This document shows, piece by piece, positions 6,868-10,158 of a DNA stretch of 10,158 bases. Within the stretch, counting starts at the first letter, position 1, and the number at the start of each line of letters is the position of its first letter. The notes beneath the pieces are model-generated. The model did no database searches. It saw only the letters and a program-made list of their open reading frames with translations, and had not been told where the DNA came from. Origin of the DNA: an uncultured Fretibacterium sp. (GTDB lineage Bacteria > Synergistota > Synergistia > Synergistales > Aminobacteriaceae); assembly GCA_937900285.1 (NCBI GenBank), contig CALCEM010000018.1, forward strand, positions 1 to 10,158. Reading direction: 5' to 3'. Made by a program: the position numbers and the translations under genes.

Positions 6868-8499
6868 TCATTTTTTAAATTTATTTTTGCGTGCAGGTTT
6901 ATTAAAATTATTATCGTCTTCGAGATGCAAACCCAATTTTATGAGGTTGACGCGATTTTTTTCGAGCCTTGAAATTGCAAGCGGCATTAATTCTACACTG
7001 ATGCCATCCGGTTTTAATTTTATTGCTCCTACTTCCTGGCGCTCAACGTTAAGGGCTTTGCACAAAGTATTTAAAATATGTCCGACGTTCTGAAATTTCC
7101 CGGATTTAAATTTTTTCGTAATTCCTTTTGGTCTCAAATTTTTATTTTTGCTGCCGGTTAAATTTAATTTTGGTTTATTACGTTTATTTTGTTCGCGCTC
7201 AAGTTCACGATCCAAACTATAGCCCTGACTTTTTGAACTCAAGACGGCCAATAATTTAGCAATTAAAATTTTAGGTTCGGCTCGCGTTAATAAATCTCCG
7301 GCCCATGCGATATACTCGCCAAAATTTTTATCAATAGGAGCGGCAAATAATTCCTGTTCAGTATTTTCGAACCATGCTTGACGAATTTTTTCAAGTCCTG
7401 GAATATCACGCCAATCAATTTTTATATTTGTGTCGCGAATTAAATTTTTAAATTTTCCCAATTCACGAGGCGACAATAAAATTAAATTTATTCCTTCATG
7501 GCCGGCTCTTCCAGTTCTTCCGCTTCGGTGTATAAAAGTTTCCTGATCGTCGGGCAGTCCTAATTGAATCACGTGGCTGACTCCTTCAATATCTAAACCG
7601 CGGGCGGCGACATTTGTAGCAACTAAACACGGAACAGAACCCGATTTAAACGAAGCTAAAACGGCGTTGCGTTCATTTTGAGTCATATCACCCTGAAGGG
7701 CTGCGGCGTTGAAACCATGATCCTGTAATTTTTGAGCGATCTCGATCGATTCCATTTTGGTGTGGCAAAACACCAAGCTTCTGGTCGGGTGTTCATATAA
7801 TAAAATATCGACTAAACCCTCAAAACGTTTATTGCTCGGAATTTTGTAAACTCTGTGTAAAATATCTTCGTGCTGTTCGCCTTCTTCGTATAATGAAAGC
7901 GTCAACGGGTTATTTAAATATTCTTCGGCCAATAATTTTACTTCGTCGGGCATTGTTGCAGAAAATAGCCAGCGTCTACCGTTTGGAAGAGAATTTAAAA
8001 TGAATTCCAGATCATCCCTGAAACCCATATCAAGCATTAAATCTCCTTCATCAAGCACAACGCTTAAAATTTCAGAAGTCTTTAAACTTTCACGTTCAAT
8101 ATGATCGCGAACACGTCCGGGAGTTCCGACTATTACCGCGCAACCATGACGCAAATTTTTTAATTGTGCAACGATATCCATTCCGCCAACTAATGACGCA
8201 GTATTTATTTTTAAAAATTTCCCTAAAAATTCGGATTCATTTGCTGTTTGTTGAGCGAGTTCACGAGTTGGAGCGAGTATTAAAATTTTTGGTGTGCGCT
8301 CTGAAATATTAATATTTTGCAACAACGGCAATAAAAAACCTAAAGTTTTGCCCGACCCGGTTTTAGCGCGTACGATCATATCCCGTGAGCAATCTTGATT
8401 TAAAACGCTTTCCTGAACCGGCATAGGATTTTTAAAGCCATGTTTATCCAGAGCGTTTAATAATTCCGTTCGTAAATTAAAATCTTTAAAAGTACTCAT
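6868..8499 (-). CDS. DEAD-box-family ATP-dependent RNA helicase with DbpA-like C-terminal domain
   Basis: This 543-aa helicase is likely to remodel RNA during ribosome assembly or RNA turnover. The motifs appear in order: Q motif region GFKNPMPVQ (21-29), AKTGSGKT (45-52), PTRELAQQ (77-84), GTPGRV (125-130), motif II as DEGD (150-153) rather than DEAD, SAT (180-182), LVFCHTK (242-248), ATNVAARGLDIEGV (294-307) and HRSGRTGRAG (324-333). A lysine-rich linker (430-468) leads to a domain at about 470-530 (VGHILNTLC, then KLKPDGISVEL) that resembles the RNA-binding domain of DbpA/CsdA proteins, and a basic tail. The ATG at 8499 lies 15 nt after AAAGGA, a long spacing. It is divergent from folP. 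Whether it is a DbpA, CshA or DeaD orthologue cannot be decided here. Confidence 0.92.
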   Translation of the reverse strand: MSTFKDFNLRTELLNALDKHGFKNPMPVQESVLNQDCSRDMIVRAKTGSGKTLGFLLPLLQNINISERTPKILILAPTRELAQQTANESEFLGKFLKINTASLVGGMDIVAQLKNLRHGCAVIVGTPGRVRDHIERESLKTSEILSVVLDEGDLMLDMGFRDDLEFILNSLPNGRRWLFSATMPDEVKLLAEEYLNNPLTLSLYEEGEQHEDILHRVYKIPSNKRFEGLVDILLYEHPTRSLVFCHTKMESIEIAQKLQDHGFNAAALQGDMTQNERNAVLASFKSGSVPCLVATNVAARGLDIEGVSHVIQLGLPDDQETFIHRSGRTGRAGHEGINLILLSPRELGKFKNLIRDTNIKIDWRDIPGLEKIRQAWFENTEQELFAAPIDKNFGEYIAWAGDLLTRAEPKILIAKLLAVLSSKSQGYSLDRELEREQNKRNKPKLNLTGSKNKNLRPKGITKKFKSGKFQNVGHILNTLCKALNVERQEVGAIKLKPDGISVELMPLAISRLEKNRVNLIKLGLHLEDDNNFNKPARKNKFKK

Positions 8500-8553
8500 A
8501 AAAAAATTTTTATATCCTTTCTGGTAATGCTAGAAATTTTTATTTAATTTAAT

Positions 8554-8559
8554 ATTATA
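8554..8559 (-). promoter_or_regulatory. candidate -10 element for the helicase gene
   Basis: A perfect TATAAT on the minus strand lies 54 nt before the helicase start, but there is no recognisable -35 at 16-18 bp upstream and no TGn extension. The 8500-8626 interval between the divergent helicase and folP is strongly A/T-rich, which makes chance matches likely. Confidence 0.25.
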
Positions 8560-8588
8560 TTGCGTAAAAGATTATTTTTTATTATTTT
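8560..8588 (+). promoter_or_regulatory. candidate folP promoter
   Basis: TTGCGT (8560-8565) and TATTTT (8583-8588) are 17 bp apart. The start would lie near 8595, about 30 nt before the preferred folP start and downstream of none of its Shine-Dalgarno bases. Transcription from here would leave the upstream ATG at 8603 with almost no leader, fitting the TTG start. Confidence 0.3.
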
Positions 8589-8607
8589 TACTATTTTTAT
8601 TAATGTT

Positions 8608-8615
8608 AAAGGAGA
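8608..8615 (+). promoter_or_regulatory. ribosome binding site that places the folP start at TTG 8627
   Basis: AAAGGAGA lies inside the reading frame opened by the ATG at 8603, so it cannot serve that ATG. It sits 12 nt before an in-frame TTG at 8627, matching the spacing seen for other genes in the window. Confidence 0.65.
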
Positions 8616-8626
8616 ATTATTTTAAA

Positions 8627-9793
8627 TTGTTATATCCAGTTGAGATTAAAAATTCAGGTGAGTTTATAAAAATTTTAAATTCGATCGGAACTGATTCAGG
8701 AGCTTTTAAATATTTAAGTCCGAAATATAAAATTATTAATATTTACGCCGAAAAAATAGATTTTAGAGCAGCGACATTTTTAAAACAGGAATTATTAGCA
8801 CGTAACGGCGATGCAGCTGTAGCCAAACACGTAATAGACGGCAAAACTGATTTTAGCGATGTATTATTAATGGGCACAATTTCACAGCTCGAAAGCTTAT
8901 TAATTAAACTTAATTCTATGGATATTTGGGGATTAAAAAATTTTCGTGAAGAGTTATCAAGCACATTGAAAAATTTAAAAATTCACGAATGGAAATTTAA
9001 TTTAAATAATAATAGGCAATTAATTTTAAATGAGAATACTCAAATTATGGGAATAATAAATTTAACACCTGATTCATTTTTTGAAGATTCCAGAATCTCG
9101 AACGAAAAGGATTTATTAAAACGAGTCGAAAATTTTATAAATGACGGCGCAAAAATTATTGATCTCGGAGCAGAATCAACCCGGCCAAATTCCGAAAAAA
9201 TTAACGAATCCGAAGAGCTTAAAAGATTAATACCGGCTTTAAAAATTCTGCGCAAAAATTTCCCAAATATAATAATTTCCGTTGACACTTATAAATCAAA
9301 AGTTGCCGAAATTTCCATAAACGAAGGAGCAGATATTATTAACGACATCAGCGGATTTGAATTTGATGCAGAAATTCCCGAAACAATTTCAAAATTAAAC
9401 GTGCCTTATATTTTGTCGCATATAAAATCAGATTCCGAACCCTTTAAAAATCTGCGCTCTGAAATAATTTCATATTTCCGAAATAAATTAAATATTCTCG
9501 AAAAGGCCGGCGTAAACTTAAAAAATATTATTCTTGATCCTGGTTTAGGTTTTGGGAAAAATCCGGCTGAAAATTTTTACATTGTAAAAAATATTGATTT
9601 CCTTAAAATTTTCGGATTGCCTATTTTAATCGGGCATTCGCGTAAAAGATTTTTGGGCAAAAATAATTTACCTGGAACTTTAGCAGTTTCCGCATTTTTA
9701 AACGGAAAAATTAATTTAATCCGGGTTCATGACGTTAAAGAAAATTACGATACATTATCGGCCATGCAAAATATTATGAATTATGAATTTTAA
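8627..9793 (+). CDS. folP: dihydropteroate synthase with N-terminal extension
   Basis: Joins 6-hydroxymethyl-dihydropterin diphosphate to p-aminobenzoate in folate synthesis; it is the sulfonamide target. From the TTG start it has 388 aa. Residues 1-125 are an extra domain resembling the N-terminal region of clostridial-type enzymes (FRAATFLKQELLARNGDAAVAKHV, in part at 46-69, then DVLLMGT). The synthase domain follows: NLTPDSFF (145-152), DLGAESTRP (179-187), VDT (219-221), ND (239-240), DPGLGFGK (304-311), GHSRKRF (336-342) and RVHDV (366-370). The usual MHMxGxP loop reads SHIKSDSEP (264-272), a divergence. An ATG at 8603 is possible but would place the Shine-Dalgarno inside the gene. No other folate gene is nearby. 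The gene is more A/T-rich and Lys/Asn/Ile-rich than the permease. Confidence 0.9.
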   Translation: MLYPVEIKNSGEFIKILNSIGTDSGAFKYLSPKYKIINIYAEKIDFRAATFLKQELLARNGDAAVAKHVIDGKTDFSDVLLMGTISQLESLLIKLNSMDIWGLKNFREELSSTLKNLKIHEWKFNLNNNRQLILNENTQIMGIINLTPDSFFEDSRISNEKDLLKRVENFINDGAKIIDLGAESTRPNSEKINESEELKRLIPALKILRKNFPNIIISVDTYKSKVAEISINEGADIINDISGFEFDAEIPETISKLNVPYILSHIKSDSEPFKNLRSEIISYFRNKLNILEKAGVNLKNIILDPGLGFGKNPAENFYIVKNIDFLKIFGLPILIGHSRKRFLGKNNLPGTLAVSAFLNGKINLIRVHDVKENYDTLSAMQNIMNYEF

Positions 9794-9833
9794 ATTCTAG
9801 TTCCGGCCATGAATAAAATAAATAAAATAAAAA

Positions 9834-9856
9834 CTCTCCGGCCAAAAACCGAAGAG
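9834..9856. terminator. bidirectional terminator between folP and tRNA-Leu
   Basis: CTCTCCGG (9834-9841) and CCGAAGAG (9849-9856) form a stem with a 7-nt loop. Read on the minus strand the stem is complete, with one G-U pair, and TTTTTATTTTATTT follows, ending the tRNA transcript. On the plus strand one C-A mismatch remains and AATTTTTATTTTTT follows, enough to stop folP. TCCGGCCA occurs twice here (9812-9819 and 9837-9844). Confidence 0.75.
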
Positions 9857-9880
9857 CGTAATTTTTATTTTTTATTTTTA

Positions 9881-9971
9881 TGGTGCGGAGGGGGAGACTC
9901 GAACTCCCACAGCGCTTAAAGTGGCCACAAGATCCTTAGTCTTGCGCGTCTACCAGTTCCGCCACCCCCGC
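9881..9971 (-). tRNA. tRNA-Leu, anticodon AAG, with encoded CCA
   Basis: The minus strand folds as a class II tRNA of 91 nt. The acceptor GCGGGGG pairs with CCTCCGC (one G-U), the discriminator is A, and CCA is encoded at 9881-9883. The anticodon stem CAAGA/TCTTG encloses the loop CTAAGGA, so positions 34-36 are AAG, with U33 and G37 as expected for leucine CUN tRNAs. A long variable region of about 19 nt separates it from the T arm GGGAG-TTCGAGT-CTCCC. The long variable arm, A73 and the G18G19-type D loop (AACTGGTAGA) agree with leucine identity. A34 would need conversion to inosine by a TadA-type deaminase to read CUC as well as CUU. Confidence 0.95.
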
Positions 9972-9996
9972 GAAATCTCAAAACGCAACGCGAAAT

Positions 9997-10024
9997 ATTA
10001 TACTCACAAAATTTTTTGCGTCAA
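9997..10024 (-). promoter_or_regulatory. tRNA-Leu promoter
   Basis: On the minus strand TTGACG (10019-10024) and TATAAT (9997-10002) are 16 bp apart. Seven bases past the -10 comes GTTGCG, so the predicted start is the G at 9989 and the tRNA leader is only about 18 nt. Spacer, -10 flank TATAATATT and start sequence match the rRNA promoter at 218-245. Confidence 0.82.
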
Positions 10025-10112
10025 GATTTTTTAAACTCGTCCAAATTATTTAAATTTATTTAAAAGTGTGTGATAAAATTCAATTTAATTTCAAAATTTA
10101 TTAAAAAGGAGC

Positions 10113-10141
10113 TTGACAAAATTGAGTAAATATGCTTTAAT
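10113..10141 (+). promoter_or_regulatory. strong rightward promoter at the window edge
   Basis: A perfect TTGACA (10113-10118) is followed after 17 bp by TTTAAT (10136-10141), with a TGC extended -10 directly before it. Transcription would begin near 10148, inside the CCTCA repeats, and serve a gene beyond the edge. The same bases also allow a gene start (TTG at 10122), and the two readings compete. Confidence 0.5.
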
Positions 10142-10158
10142 ACCCTCACCTCACCTCA
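10122..10158 (+). CDS. possible start of an unidentified gene (5' fragment)
   Basis: AAAAAGGAG (10103-10111) lies 10 nt before an in-frame TTG at 10122. The frame then stays open to the edge and would read MSKYALIPSPHL. Twelve codons are too few to name a product. The start context resembles folP, but the overlap with a good promoter makes this uncertain: it could equally be an untranslated promoter region. Confidence 0.25.
   Translation, partial: MSKYALIPSPHL
10144..10158. repeat. CCTCA pentanucleotide repeat, three copies, cut by the edge
   Basis: Three perfect head-to-tail CCTCA units occupy the last 15 bases and may continue beyond the window. They lie at or just after the predicted promoter start site, or in the first codons of the possible TTG-started gene, where repeated units would encode PHLTS. 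Total length and function cannot be seen. Confidence 0.7.

Noticed and set aside
8603..8626. folP starting at ATG 8603
   Set aside because: The Shine-Dalgarno AAAGGAG lies inside this stretch, there is none before the ATG, and the TTG at 8627 gives the better fit.
9820..9833. AATAAAAT-type short repeats near the folP end as a possible repeat array
   Set aside because: Simple low-complexity A/T sequence with no unit conserved beyond a few bases; it is the T-tract of the terminator read on the other strand.
1..10158. CRISPR array, insertion sequence, prophage or defence system
   Set aside because: No spaced direct repeats, transposase, integrase, terminal inverted repeats or defence-type domains are visible on either strand.

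Overview
This AT-rich window reads like a complete draft contig from a low-G+C anaerobic bacterium. It opens inside a 16S rRNA gene and ends in a short tandem repeat, both typical assembly break points. The organism is probably a Firmicutes- or Synergistota-like anaerobe. The support is indirect: purine-rich Shine-Dalgarno sites, TTG starts, a dihydropteroate synthase with the N-terminal extension I associate with those groups, and an oxidoreductase carrying two [4Fe-4S] motifs. Only 48 bases of 16S are present, so the phylum is not settled.

Left end (1-380): the 5' end of a leftward rRNA operon, a leader of about 160 nt, and a near-consensus promoter with an A/T-rich upstream tract. Middle-left (381-5535): a rightward sugar-acid module. 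It consists of a FadR-type GntR regulator that seems to start at AUU, a GntP-family aldonate permease with its own promoter, an IlvD/Edd dehydratase of the YjhG/YagF type, and a PfkB-family 2-keto-3-deoxygluconate kinase overlapping the dehydratase by 14 nt. Together they suggest uptake of a hexonate (gluconate or similar), dehydration to 2-keto-3-deoxygluconate (KDG) and phosphorylation to KDPG, a semi-phosphorylative Entner-Doudoroff route. No KDPG aldolase is present, so it must be elsewhere.

Middle-right (5691-8499, leftward): a DEAD-box-family RNA helicase with a DbpA-like C-terminal domain and a DEGD motif II, followed by an aldo/keto reductase fused to a two-cluster ferredoxin domain. 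Right end (8500-10158): divergent folP, best read as starting at TTG behind an internal Shine-Dalgarno; a bidirectional terminator; a convergent tRNA-Leu with anticodon AAG; and a strong rightward promoter running into CCTCA repeats at the edge.

The most notable signals are the AUU start of the regulator, the matching architecture of the rRNA and tRNA promoters (same 16-bp spacer and same GTTGCG at the predicted start site), the rare tRNA-Leu(AAG), and the rearranged cysteines of the dehydratase. I found no CRISPR array, insertion sequence, phage gene or defence system.
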